Shown here piece after piece: positions 50,307 to 61,392 of a stretch of 64,000 nt of DNA. Every line of letters starts with the position of its first letter. The first letter of the stretch is position 1. The notes under the pieces were generated by a model, which worked only from the letters and a program-made list of their open reading frames with translations, was not told where the DNA came from and did not search any database. Where the stretch lies: assembly GCA_002749535.1 (NCBI GenBank), contig MZZL01000117.1:62001-126000 (forward strand), written 5' to 3'. This DNA comes from Apophysomyces variabilis (taxonomy: Eukaryota; Mucoromycota; Mucoromycetes; Mucorales; Mucoraceae). The position numbers and the translations under genes were made by a program.

Positions 50307-51824
50307 CTATGCAGGAGAAGGAGATCGGACTCTTGGTAGGTATCTGCGACGATAGAGCATCCACACGATAAACGCAAGGAATGTCATGCAAACAAAGGCT
50401 TCTGAAGCCCACATCATACTGATGCTAGATCGTTCCGTCGTACCCGCTGTTACTGCCGCAAGTGCTGATTCATAATTTGGCTCTTGCTCGGATGTAATCT
50501 GTGGGGCCTCTTTTTCCGGCTTAGCTAGCCATGGTGGAATAAAAGGAGGGCCATTGGCAACATAGTCCCATTTAGCAGACATCATACAAGATGTGTCGGT
50601 TAAAAATCGTTCTGACGGGTCTGGCTCTACAAAGTTGAAAGATGGATCATGTCGAGAACGCCACAAAGGAGCTACGCCACGGCAGACCGAACACCAGCTT
50701 GAACGCTCATTATGCAATGTACGATTACCCCAGTTTTTGACAAAAGAAGGTTCAAGATCCTGTCTGCTGTAAACGTTTGTGGCAGATTTTCGGAAAGATA
50801 GATATTCCAGATAGGCTGTGTCATTGCTGTCGAGATAATTGATATAAGCAGCTAAATCGCGTGGATCAGGATATTGGTCCATACGGATCACAGAATGATT
50901 TGTAGGAATGAACCCATCGTATGACTGTGGGCCATCGACGATAGGCACGGCAGATTGCATGAACGTATCGAAAAGCTTCTCAGTCACTAAAAGGTAAAAT
51001 GGTAAAAGCATGTGACTTTAACCTCTATAGCCTGCCTAGAAAAAAAAAAGTTCCCTACCATAGTCGTCACAATTGGCATTTTCCACAGCGAGATAGAATT
51101 TATATTCTGCCATCAGTTCAAGACGTGTTTTGTCGTCAGGAAAAGGCTTGTTATTAAGACAATAGCTGTAGCTGTCGACTTTGACATGTTTCATTAATTC
51201 CTCGATATAAACTTGGCGCGCGTTGGATGCTTGACAGTTTCGTGCGATCCACAAGATAGGTGCCCGGTCAGTTTTGGTTGCCATGAAGTTTTGGGGGAGC
51301 GGCCGGTTGACGACATCTATCAGATCAGGTCCATAGTAGGGGAAAAGAAATTGGCTTTTAAAATGATATGACGCCAGATAATCAAACTTTTTCATCTCCT
51401 CAGCGTTCATTCTGAAGGGAGCGGTTAATGGAGATTCTTGAGTCTCCAGTATAAAAGGCTGACGATCGATTCCTGAGAAAGATATTCAGATCGATCGATT
51501 ATTGTCTACGATTTCATATGATAGCGAACTTACTGGGTGGCATAGTACTTGGTGCATAGTCTGCTGCATGAAATACGTAGGCAGCTACATTGTCTAGATC
51601 GGTTGTATTTGGCGTGATGGTGCACCATGAAGTTTCGTTCGCGAAGTAAAACCCGCCAGGAGGAGGGCATTCGGTGCCGATGATGTTGTCTTCCCCTTGA
51701 TATTCATCAGCATCCACACTTGAAGCTAAGCCTTCTAATTACCACCAAACATGGGTTCATTGAACCATGTCGTCCAATAGACTATGCGCAGTGGGAGAAT
51801 GACCGACACATGTTTGCTGTCCAT
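50307..51824 (-). CDS. GT10 (alpha-1,3/4-fucosyltransferase-like) glycosyltransferase, 5' end unresolved
   Basis: Glycosyltransferase family 10, GDP-fucose dependent by family. The stop is at 50307-50309. Exons from 5' to 3': a segment with ILPLRIVYWTTWFNEPMFG (51740-51800), then CPPPGGFYFANETSWCTITP and NVAAYVFHAADYAPSTMPP (51530-51700). Next comes ESPL followed by FDYLASYHFKSQFLFPYYGP and RAPILWIARNCQASNARQVY. Then KFYLAVENANCDDYG is spliced to VTEKLFDTFMQSAVPIVDGP, the diagnostic GT10 F..EN....DYVTEK....A...G.VP...G motif. After the catalytic core there is an S/P-rich linker and a strong C-terminal membrane segment, AFVCMTFLAFIVWMLYRRRY. Family members are normally type II, with an N-terminal anchor. 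The ATG at 51824 gives no N-terminal signal, so an upstream exon may exist (a GTAAGTAT donor lies near 51990). The junction at about 51720-51745 needs either an unusually short intron or an alternative splice. Confidence 0.85.
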
Positions 51825-52858
51825 TTGCTAACAAGGAAAAGTGCACAAGTAAGTAAAACACAACGCCGCAAGATCTTATTTCGGGTGTCCCCTGCAGGGA
51901 AATTTTCGCTTTTCCCCGCCAATATGTGCTCTAGGAAACTGTCAATATTTCGTTTGCATTTATTGTTGAACGTTTTATTTATGGTAATATCTAGTGATCT
52001 ATACTTACAGAATTCCATGAAATTGTTTGCAGCTAGGAATACGATGTCGCCTGTGCTGCTTAAACAAACTCGGTACCTGAATAAGGAAATTGAGCATTTA
52101 CTGACAGAAACCAGTCGCTTTTCGTTATTTTTTTCTTAATGGTTTTAGTACGTTGATGCCCTTCGTTGCTGTTTTTGACTTAACTGACCCGCCCTGTTTT
52201 TATGCAATGCAATAGCGACCGTACCCAGGGATATTTTCTTTTATCTCATTGACAGTGGCGGAGTTCAGCCAAAAATAACCGTGGCGGCGGCCATACAAGA
52301 AGGCAGTTGCAGTAGCAAGTGGTTACGGCAAATTGCAGGTTGTGCAACCTTCTATTTTCTTTGTGTATACTTTTATTGAGAGTATCGGCATCGTAGCAAC
52401 GCTGCCATCCGCGGACCCTGCAACGCAACGCTCAGTGTCCATGCCTATGCTGATATACTGTATTGCTTATCTTTTTCCTCAGAATGTCCCAAGCTAAGCT
52501 TCCTTACTGAATTTCTTGAACTTGGAGCTTACACGTACTAAGCTATATTCAAAGCGCATATAACTTATGGATCTGTAGATCCATTGTTATTGCTGCACTA
52601 TCGGCAAACTGTTCTAAAATAAAAAATATGGCAACGTACCTTTGCTTGAATTGATCATTTTCATGCAAGGATAGACCTAGAAAGCAAAAAAAAAAATGGT
52701 TTCTTTCAAGCTATTAACCATCCTCAACCAAACGCACGCTGCAGCATAAATATTCTCCGTTTTTCAGCACAGAATGATTATTGGCTGACGCAGGTGAAAA
52801 TTATGGAAAAACGTTTTAATTCAAGCATTGCAGCAACAACCTCACGCGGTCACTCATT
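51825..52858. promoter_or_regulatory. Divergent region upstream of the fucosyltransferase and PAAF1-like genes
   Basis: About 1 kb. The 51840-52140 part may hold one or two 5' exons of the fucosyltransferase (minus strand). The rest shows no gene. A 13-nt A run lies at about 52686-52698. Confidence 0.45.
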
Positions 52859-54628
52859 ATGTCTATTCATGTCTTGCCCCATGTCTCGGTTCAACCTGAT
52901 TGGGATCAGGTTGTCAAAGATGTTTCCAGTCGTACTGTACCCGAAGAATCGTTCTGGATCTCTTGTTATCGTCAAGGTAATTCCGTGCGCATGTCAGCAA
53001 CGCGCTTAAGGCTGTGTTAGGAGAGCAATCCGTACACGCTACGGTCAGCGTAAAGTCGGACAAATTAGAAGGACAGGACGGTGTACAAGTGGAAAAAATA
53101 AATTCGGTACGTCGTTTCCAATAAGAAGACTGAAGACGAATAACCGTATTTAGCGTTCGTTTCGGGCTAGCTGCGACGCATTAAAGATATCAGCCTTCAC
53201 GCTTGTGGCTCCAAAGACGGAAATTAAGCCATCTGACGGTAACCCTGTAAGCGCACCAGCCAGCAAATATGATATCAGCTAACGCTTCACTTGCAGGTCG
53301 CAGCATTGGACGTATCACCCGATGGCGAATATTATGCAGCTGCCGATGGCGCGGATATTATCATTGGCAAATTCGTCGATGCACCAAAGGTTTGTTTACT
53401 GAATAAAAGAAAGAAGTAACAGCTCATCTTTTAAATAGAGAACGCTGCGTGGACATGTTACAGACGTCACCACAGTTCAGTTTTTCCCGAGTAGCCAAGG
53501 TTAGATGAGCTGGAAAGGACTGCGAAGCAAAGTTTCTGACCAATGTCATATCAGTATTATTAAGCGGTGCTGCCGATTTTCAGATAAAGATCTGGTCTGT
53601 TTTGGACGGTAGTAATCCAGTTACGCTAAAAGGACATACATCAGGTAAACTAAGAAGTAAGCCTACTTATCGTTTATCTAACTTTGATGTTAGCGGTTAC
53701 GGATACCGCAATCGTTGCTCGCGGAAGAAACGTTTTAAGTAAACAGATGCTCTTCCCGGAGTATCTAATTGCTAACAAGTTTGTTCCAGGTTCGTCGCGT
53801 GATGGAACGATCAGATTATGGCATTGTGGCACAGGTGCTTCGATCACTACGGTAGCCCACTATAAAGGAGCAGTTAATAGAATCGTCTTGGGAACTTTAC
53901 CAGGGATCTATAAGCATCTTGAACCAGCGCAGTTAGGTAATGCTGTACCCTGATAGACATGGGAGATAACAGTTTCATTAGATGAGCGAGAAGTGGAGAC
54001 GGGAGACAAGCTTATTCTTGCTGCGCTGGAGGATGGTACACTGAGAGGCATTCATCTTGGTACAAAGGAAGAGGTAAAGGAATCTAAAACATGTCTCGAA
54101 ACTGATAGCAATACCAGTTATTTTCGGTTTCTCCGGGCGAAGGACCTTTAACAGCGTTAGCCTATAATGATGACGCTGAAATCATTGTTACAGGGGATTC
54201 GAAGGGTGTAGTAACTGTTTATAAATGCAGCGATATGAGGTGAGCACGAACACGAGGCAGCGATGGTTACTTAGTGCTATTAGTGCTCCATCACTTCAAT
54301 GGCGTCGTAATGAGTATGGTGTGTGTCAATTACTCACAAAACTTAATGAAAACGGAGAATTGGTTGTATGCGTGGCGAATGGTAGGTGTTCTTGACCTAT
54401 GGACATCCTCTAACAAGGCTTTATTGTGGGGCGCTTTTAGCGGACGGAAGTATTTATCAGACTTGTCCGATTATCCCTTCAATTGCATCTCGTATGGTGA
54501 CTTTAGAAGTGGAATACACCGGCAACGAACTAGAAAAGATTTATGGGATGAAACCGTCCAGCACACAAGGCATGGAGTTTAAGAAATTAGTATGTGCAGC
54601 GCGTGATGGAAGTATAAGGATTTACTAG
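52859..54628 (+). CDS. PAAF1/Rpn14-like WD40 proteasome-associated factor
   Basis: WD40-repeat chaperone that binds the 19S proteasomal ATPases during base assembly. The ATG is at 52859 (MSIHVLPHVSVQPDWDQVV), followed by SRTVPEESFWISCYRQG, which matches the PAAF1 N-terminal 'DW..A......W.SC' region. The stop TAG is at 54626-54628. About ten small exons carry the blades: VAALDVSPDGEYYAAADG, RTLRGHVTDVTTVQFFPSSQ, VLLSGAADFQIKIWSVLDGS, and VTDTAIVARGRNVL spliced to SSRDGTIRLWHCGTGASITT. Then come LILAALEDGTLRGIHLGTKE and ALAYNDDAEIIVTGDSKGVV. The last blade ends LVCAARDGSIRIY. The TAIV.RGRNV..SSRDGT.RLWDCG block is specific to PAAF1/Rpn14. Splice junctions are approximate. Confidence 0.87.
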
Positions 54629-55580
54629 CGATGAAGGATGGATTATTTGCTCTATCTTTGTACAGGTCTTCCATCTCAAAAGTATATGTACGTCGCATCG
54701 ATATGGATATAAACAGAAAATATTTAGCAACATGGTTTTTAATCCTTGTGATGCTGATGAATGTTTCCTTCTTTTCGAGTAGCCTTGCATTACCTGGTTG
54801 CTGCTTTCACAGTTCGTCAGCCGCCACAAATATTCCTCCTAGAACACGCGTTACATCTGCATTTTGGCTGTAAACGCCTTTTCAGGCATCCTCAGTAAAC
54901 TTCTACTCTCTATTAGCGAGTTCGCGGAGCGCGTTTTGGACGTTGGCGGACGAGTGGAGTAGGAATACTTTCCGCACAGCATCGAGGCTTTCAGCTCGAC
55001 TCAGTTTAGAAATGCTTTGCTTCAGTGCTGACTGGTCAATTGATTGCCGCTCAGGATACGGGGCTTAAACGAAGGCGTCAGAGGAGCTCGGTTGGCCGGC
55101 TGAGCGCGGAGGCGATTTGCACAGCTTTTCTGCATCTCTTCTGTTCTTGCTCCTATGGTCCAAGTAATTAATTATATCAGTGGCAAGAGAAATATATGCA
55201 TACGCACCTTCATAGGTTATAGATACTACAGTTTTTGCTTTTTCAGAAGTATGATATCCTCGAAGGATGCTGTAAAATGTAAGCAAGAAAGTAGAAGATC
55301 TTGCTTCATGTGTATTTTTTTGCAGCTAACACTGCTTCCATATATGGTAATGACTTTATTCGTTTCTACCAAAACTCTTCTATGAGATTTGTATGTTTTC
55401 TTTTTTCAAATTTGCAAGGAAGTTTTGCTTCCTTTCTATCAATATCATGTTCGCTGGCGCAAAAGTACCTTTAGCCGACGCAAAAACCTGTACTTTTGAG
55501 GGACCGTCACGCTCACTGTCGTTGGGAAACCTCGACTCCGACAGCTAAGAAAAAACGTTGCCACCTTACCCTTGCACCAA
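54629..55580. other. Intergenic with a small minus-strand gene candidate
   Basis: About 950 bp between two plus-strand genes. The part at 54903-55290 is probably coding on the minus strand (next entry). The rest shows no signal. Confidence 0.5.
54903..55290 (-). CDS. Candidate small protein, unrecognised
   Basis: Minus-strand coding-like sequence ending SKLSRAESLDAVRKVFLLHS then SANVQNALRELANRE, with stop TAG at 54903-54905. This amphipathic helical C-terminus has a natural codon pattern. Upstream, across a possible 40-nt intron (GTTTAAG..GACCAG, about 55025-55068), the same strand reads RSKNRRDAEKLCKSPPRSAG. A possible acceptor TTTTACAG lies near 55285. Two frames are open in the middle exon, so the structure and start are unresolved. 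I do not recognise the family. Confidence 0.35.
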
Positions 55581-58240
55581 ATGCTTCGAATCATACGGCC
55601 TCCATTGGCCAAGCAAGCGGCTCCCACCAATGCATTTTACTCCAGAGGGGTTATACTACTTACCTCTCGAGTGGGATACCGATGTCGGCTGTTTGCAACG
55701 GGTAAGAGTAGATAATTAACACATGACGGAGTGTTATATGCACATTAACCGAGCGAAAACCAGGTACACAGGACTTTTCGATATTAAAGACACGCAACAT
55801 CGGTATCATTGCACATATTGATGCCGGTATGTTATCCGAATGAGCAAGAAGCAAAAGATCAGCACAATTGACGATTAGTGAATCTAGGCAAAACGACCAC
55901 CACTGAACGCATGTTGTATTATGCCGGTGTCACCAAAAAAATTGGAGGTTAGATATAATATTGATTACCCTTGTCACCTATCTAATCAAATAATGGGATT
56001 AAGATATCGATGATGGCGATACTGTGATGGACTACCTTGCCGCTGAACGTGAAAGAGGTATTACAATTAACAGCGCGGCGATCACGTTTGGATGGAAAGG
56101 CAACCGTATCAATTTGATTGATACGCCTGGTCACGTCGATTTCACAATGGAAGTAGAACGTTCTGTTCGTGTACTGGATGGTGCTGTTACTATTCTGGAT
56201 GGTGTTGCTGGTGTGGAAGCTCAGACAGAGACAGTTTGGAAACAAGCTAACCGATACGATATTCCTCGAATTGCGTTTGTCAATAAACTCGACCGGACAG
56301 GTGCTGCTTTCGGCCGGACGGTCCGAGAGATGTGGAGAAAGCTACGCACACGCCCGTTAGTCCTACAGTTGCCAGTTATGCACGACGAACAAGCCAATGA
56401 CAAATTAAAGGGTCTTCGGGCAGTTGTAGATCTGGTATCTATGGAAGTGGTCGAGTGGGATCCGAAATATAACGATGGATCTGTCATGCGGAGAACACCG
56501 TTAGACAACACATACAGGGATCAGAAATTGTTTGAAGAAGCGGTCCGTGCGAGGACTGCTCTCGTGGAAACACTTGCGGAATTGGACGATGGTATTGTGG
56601 AGGTCTTTTTTGATGAGGCCGATGGAGATCATACTCGCGTACAACCGGAGGCTATCAAAGCGGCGCTACGGAGAGTCACATTAGACAATAAGGCAGTTCC
56701 CGTACTTTGTGGTGCTGCTTTTAGAAACCAGGGCGTTCAACCTGTTCTAGACGCGATTGTGGATTACTTACCAAGTCCCTTGGATCGCCTTCCAGCTGTA
56801 GCAACTACATACGATGGAAAGAAAACGCTTGTACCTCTATCTGAAAACGAAAAATTGCGTGCATTGGCGTTCAAAGTAACCCATGACTCACGCCGTGGCC
56901 CGCTGGTATATGTTAAAGTATATTCGGGTATGAAAACTAAAAATCGGAAATGGATGTACTTATAGCGCTTTGCAGGGAAAATCAACAGCAGGATGACATT
57001 ATACAACACGACAACAAACAGTAAAGAACGGGTTAATAAACTGTTACAAATGTACGCAAAAGATGTGGAGGAAATACCGTCTATTGGATGTGGCAACATT
57101 GGTGTCATTGTAGGTCTAAAAGGAACACGTACTGGAGATACACTCGTGCAGTCAAACGATTCAGCTGCAGTGAAGTCAGGCCTTCAGCTCGGTAATATTG
57201 ACGTCCCAAGCCCAGCCTTTTTTGCAGCAGTAGAACCAGCTTCAGTATCAGAAGAACAAGCAATTGAAGATGCATTGAAGCATTTGACGCGTGAGGATCC
57301 TTCACTAAAGGTGTGGATCGACGAGGAGAGTGGCCAACGTCTCGTCAGCGGCATGGGAGAATTACATCTCGAAATTGTCAAGGACAGACTGCTCAACGAT
57401 TTCAAGTGTAAAGCAGAAATGGGTAAAATGCGCATCAGCTATCGTGAGACATGCAGAGCTGATACCTCCGCTACTACAACATATAATAAGGAAGTATTGG
57501 GCAAAAAGCTAAGAGCAAGCTGCCAAATCCACATCTCTCCAATAGATGACGAAGAGGAAGTGCTTGAAGGCTGGGTATCTGATTCTGGCAATAAACTTAG
57601 CATGGACCTAGAGAGCATAGCCAATTCGGGCGAAGGGGAATCCAACGATGACACCGCTCATATCAGCAAAGAGGACATGCGTCAAGCTGTCCAGACTGGC
57701 ATTCTGTCTGGGCTTGCACGCGGTGCTGTGCTCGGCTTCCCTCTTACCAAACTTAAAGTCAAGGCTTCTAACTTTGGTATATTTGGCCCCGAGACAACTA
57801 CAGGCGCTATTTCTGCTTGCGTAGCGAAATGTGTGCAGGATGCTGTCAAGCAAGCCGAACCTTGTTTGCTTGAACCGATGATGGAAGTATACACCGAAGT
57901 CAATGAAAATCATATTGGAAACGTCGTCAGTGATCTCAGCGGCACGCGTCGTGGCCATGTCATTGGTCTCGAGTCATCCGAGGAAGAGAGCGACAACACG
58001 GGCGAAGATGCACAAGTCTACATACCGCGCGACTCGTTGCTGGTCAGCGAGGATGTGGATGGATACAAAGCAAAGCAAATCATTAAGGCCCATGTACCAT
58101 TGAGTTCGATGCTTGGTTATTCCAATGCGCTGCGAAGTTTGACTGGGGGAAGTGGACGTTTTTCGATGCGGGTCATTGGCTACGGTGAAATGAGCAAAGA
58201 TAGAGAGCGTGCCGTTGTGAATGAGATGACAGGCTGGTAG
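55581..58240 (+). CDS. Mitochondrial elongation factor G 2 / ribosome-releasing factor 2 (GFM2/Mef2)
   Basis: Translational GTPase that, by homology to GFM2, recycles mitochondrial ribosomes with RRF. The proposed ATG at 55581 (MLRIIRPPLAKQAAPTNAFY) gives a basic mitochondrial presequence. Exon 2 then reads KTRNIGIIAHIDAG, spliced to KTTTTERMLYYAGVTKKIGG (G1). The main exons supply RGITINSAAITF, DTPGHVDFTMEVERSVRVLD (G3) and FVNKLDRTGA (G4). The second large exon (from about 56979) has MTLYNTTTNSKERVNKLLQM, then VSGMGELHLEIVKDRL of domain III. Domain IV and V regions include TTYNKEVLGKKLRASCQIHI, EPMMEVYTEVNENHIGNVVS and SMLGYSNALRSLTGGSGRFS. The stop is at 58238-58240. GTPase motifs are intact. 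The choice of GFM2 over GFM1 rests on the SKERV..L..M / insert patterns and is less certain than the EF-G2 fold. Confidence 0.88.
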
Positions 58241-58953
58241 AAATAGACGATCTGTAAATAACCACTTTAGACTATGTCCCGTTTACAACGACAAATCTTA
58301 ATATTACCAATATGCTTATACTAGAAAGACAACTTAGTTGCTAACATATTTAACTATGGATGCCGTGAAGGAATACTTCTGTTGTTCTTAAGTAGACGAA
58401 TACTTAGCAAAAACGAATCATATGGATTCAATAATGTGCTACGGCGGCATGTTGGGATAATTAGGCAACGGGATGCAGCAAACTATTAAAGTTAAAGGGG
58501 GCTTGTAAGCTTCGAAGACAATGAAACAATACGACATCATGGGTGGTTAGAGAAAAAGGAGTCGATCAACTAGGGTGAATACAACATGTACTTGAACGTT
58601 TCGCTCTCGATTAAGCAGATATCATATTGTGTGCAACTGACCGTGCATGATCCTCCGTCGTGAAAGACTGCGATTATGCGGGACGTGCAGTTTTGGTCAT
58701 TTCTGACCATGCTCAATTTACAGATTTAGCTGGTTGCCAAGATGCGTAGGCATATTCCTTTTATTTTCGTCATGCCTGCATGCGAAAAGTTAACGATATA
58801 GAATAGATAACAAACAGGAACTCCAATTTTAAGAGATACCAAAAAAGAAAGAGATACAAGAGAAAGGATAAACAGAGTAAAAGACGAAGGGTTAGAAGAG
58901 GATTAGGATAACACGTCATTAGCGATAAATTGTACATTCTAAAAGGTAGCCAT
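58241..58953. other. Convergent 3' intergenic, nothing recognised
   Basis: About 0.7 kb between the stops of the EF-G2 and OPT genes, with purine-rich sequence near 58840-58890. No gene is seen. Confidence 0.6.
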
Positions 58954-61392
58954 CTAGCAGATCAGACAAACGGTGGAGGTGGTGTTTGTTCCAGCAAGGT
59001 CACAATGATCCAGAGTTTGGGATCCGCTGCCATTGCCCCACCAGTCAGGTTGGTAACCCGAACCTGATATTACACCAAAGATGACCAACGTCGCAATAGC
59101 TACACCTAAAAGGATAGAGCAGAGCATGGTTGGTTAAGAACGTAAATTCCAATGAAGTAAATTATGTATTTACCTGAATCGAATGCTGCCGAAGTGACGT
59201 AGTTGTACTTAACCCACCATTCGTGATGATGCTTACGGATATAGTACATAAATATGAAACCGGCAATGCACCACATAGAGAAGTTGATTGGCATAGCGGG
59301 AGGCATCATACCAGTAGCATTGAACATCAGTGGGATGTGGACATATTTAAGCCAGCTGTTAGGGTATTTCTTCGATAGGAAGTAGAAGGGAATAGGCAAG
59401 ATAAAACCAACGAGGAAGAACCAAAGCATAGGTCGGTAGGGTGAATCAGGACCGAACATTTTTGCAGGACCAATGGCACCCCAGACCACTGATGCAGAGA
59501 AGAACGTCTCTGCATTGGGACAAGTGAAAGGCTCCGCTTCAGGAGTACAAATATTGGGAACATATCCCATCAACCAACGGGCAGTAGCCAGATTCACCAG
59601 ACCAGCAATGGCTGTACCCAACATCTGGACTTGGAACATGGCTCGGGGAGGAATCTTACAATAGTGACCAAGCTTCAAATCGCTGACGAACTGAAGACAT
59701 TGAGCCATAGAAATATAACCATAGGTCTTGAACGTAACGTTGGCAATAGGGTAGCCTGGTAACGCATAACCAATGATGAATTCCGTAACAACGTTTAGAC
59801 CGGGCTGTTGATTTGTAATAGCCTGGATAATACCAATAGGAAGGACAAAGATGATAGGAATAGCAATGGCAAGAATCAAACCCCACCATGGTAGGTAGAT
59901 AGGCCAAACGTAGATCACAGCAAAGGATACACCGAACGAAATAAGGAAGGTAGCATAATACCACCAATCTGGGACCTCAGGATAGGCACGCATCAATTTA
60001 CGATGAATATCTTCGTCTTCAGTGCGGGAAGCCTTGAATTGACGAACGATATCTTTGCGATGGTACAAGAAAGTATGGGTCAGGACAGAAGTCACACCAG
60101 CAAACATGATGCCATAAGTGAAAGCGAAGAAAGCCGTCATGTTCAAAGGACCGTACTCTTCGTATTTGGCTTCATCCAAAATATTTTCCGGAGTCAAGAC
60201 GCGCGTGTTGTTCCAAAGATTGCCATACTTGTCGAACAATTTCTGTGTCATGATAGGGAATCGTTGAGTATCCCAGACGTTGCTAAAGTACATGGCTGGG
60301 ATGAAGACCCAGGCGACAATGACAAAGCCGACAGCGATGTTTGCAATAGCCCACCAAGGAACAAGAAGGGGTGATTGGAGGAAAGACGAAATGGTCTGCC
60401 AGTCGAAGGAGATAGCAAGTACGCCCATGCCAGTATAGCTGCTAGTAACTTGGGCAAGAGCGCGGTTGTTTTTGTTAATCCAGCAAGCCCAGCTATTGAA
60501 TGCAATCGGCATTTAGAATGGAACAGAAGAATGTCTGTTTGCAACACATTTACCTGAAATAAGCGAGCACTTGGAAGAAATAGCCGGGGAGCCAATAGTA
60601 AACGAACATGCCGAGGAAACAGTAGCTGAACCATCTGAAACGAGTAGGGCCTGTCCAGTTGCTGTCGGGAATATGGAATGAACGGAAAAGGGAGATGTTG
60701 GCCAGATTGGTAGGCCAAACCATGGATGAAGGGTAAACGAGGTAGGGTCGAAGGACACCGGCCATACCAAAACCGATCAGCTGGGTTGTCCAGATGAGAA
60801 GGAGACCACCTCCCCATCCTAGATCTTGGTTATAGAACAATTTTTGGATGGTAATGATGTCGACGGCATAAGCAGTATTTGCACAACAGTTTGCCATGGC
60901 AGTAATCAGTACGTGTTCTTTCATGTTGAAGGGACCAGGATTGAAAAAGCGAGACTTTGGAATCACGACTTCCATGAATTTACCGATGGGGAAGGAGACC
61001 AACTGGACCACAAGCGGGGTGAGCGTCATTGCTTGTTTTCGGTACCAGAAGAACTGATTGACAAAAGCCAGCAAACAACTGAAAACAAGACCTAAAGACC
61101 ACATTCGGAATGTGTGGACAGGTAGCGTGGGATCATCGGTACTGCAAAAAATATACGAATGAGAAAAAAGAAATCATCTAAAGAGGGGATATTCAACCTA
61201 CTTTGGCACGACGGCACGGACTTCTTCAATAGGTGAATCTTCTTCATCTTCGGCGTGTGTTTGAACTGGTACAAAATCGTAGGATTCGTCAAGCTTCTCG
61301 TTGTATTCGATCTTAGTTGTCGTGTCTTCAACATACTGAACAGCATGTTCATTCACGACATCGCTCCTATTATCAGTGACAGATGCTGTCAT
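58954..61392 (-). CDS. OPT-family oligopeptide transporter
   Basis: Proton-coupled transporter of the oligopeptide transporter (OPT) family, about 750 residues. The ATG is at 61390-61392. The stop TAG is at 58954-58956. The N-terminus is acidic and cytosolic (MTASVTDNRSDVVNEHAVQY). An intron of about 60 nt leads to TDDPTLPVHTFRMWSLGLVF, the usual OPT entry into TM1. Multiple TM helices follow over three exons. The family blocks are FNPGPFNMKEHVLITAMANC, GYFFQVLAYFR, DKYGNLWNNTRVLTPENILD, FAFTYGIMFAGVTSVLTHTF, MRAYPEVPDWWYYATFLISF, and the signature HYCKIPPRAMFQVQMLGTAI. It ends FNATGMMPPAMPINFSMWCI, then a last exon with SGYQPDWWGNGSGSQTLDHC. The spliced end (donor GTAAAT near 59175, acceptor TTTTAG) restores an intact C-terminus. 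The substrate (tetra/pentapeptide, glutathione or metal-chelate) cannot be read from the sequence. Confidence 0.93.
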
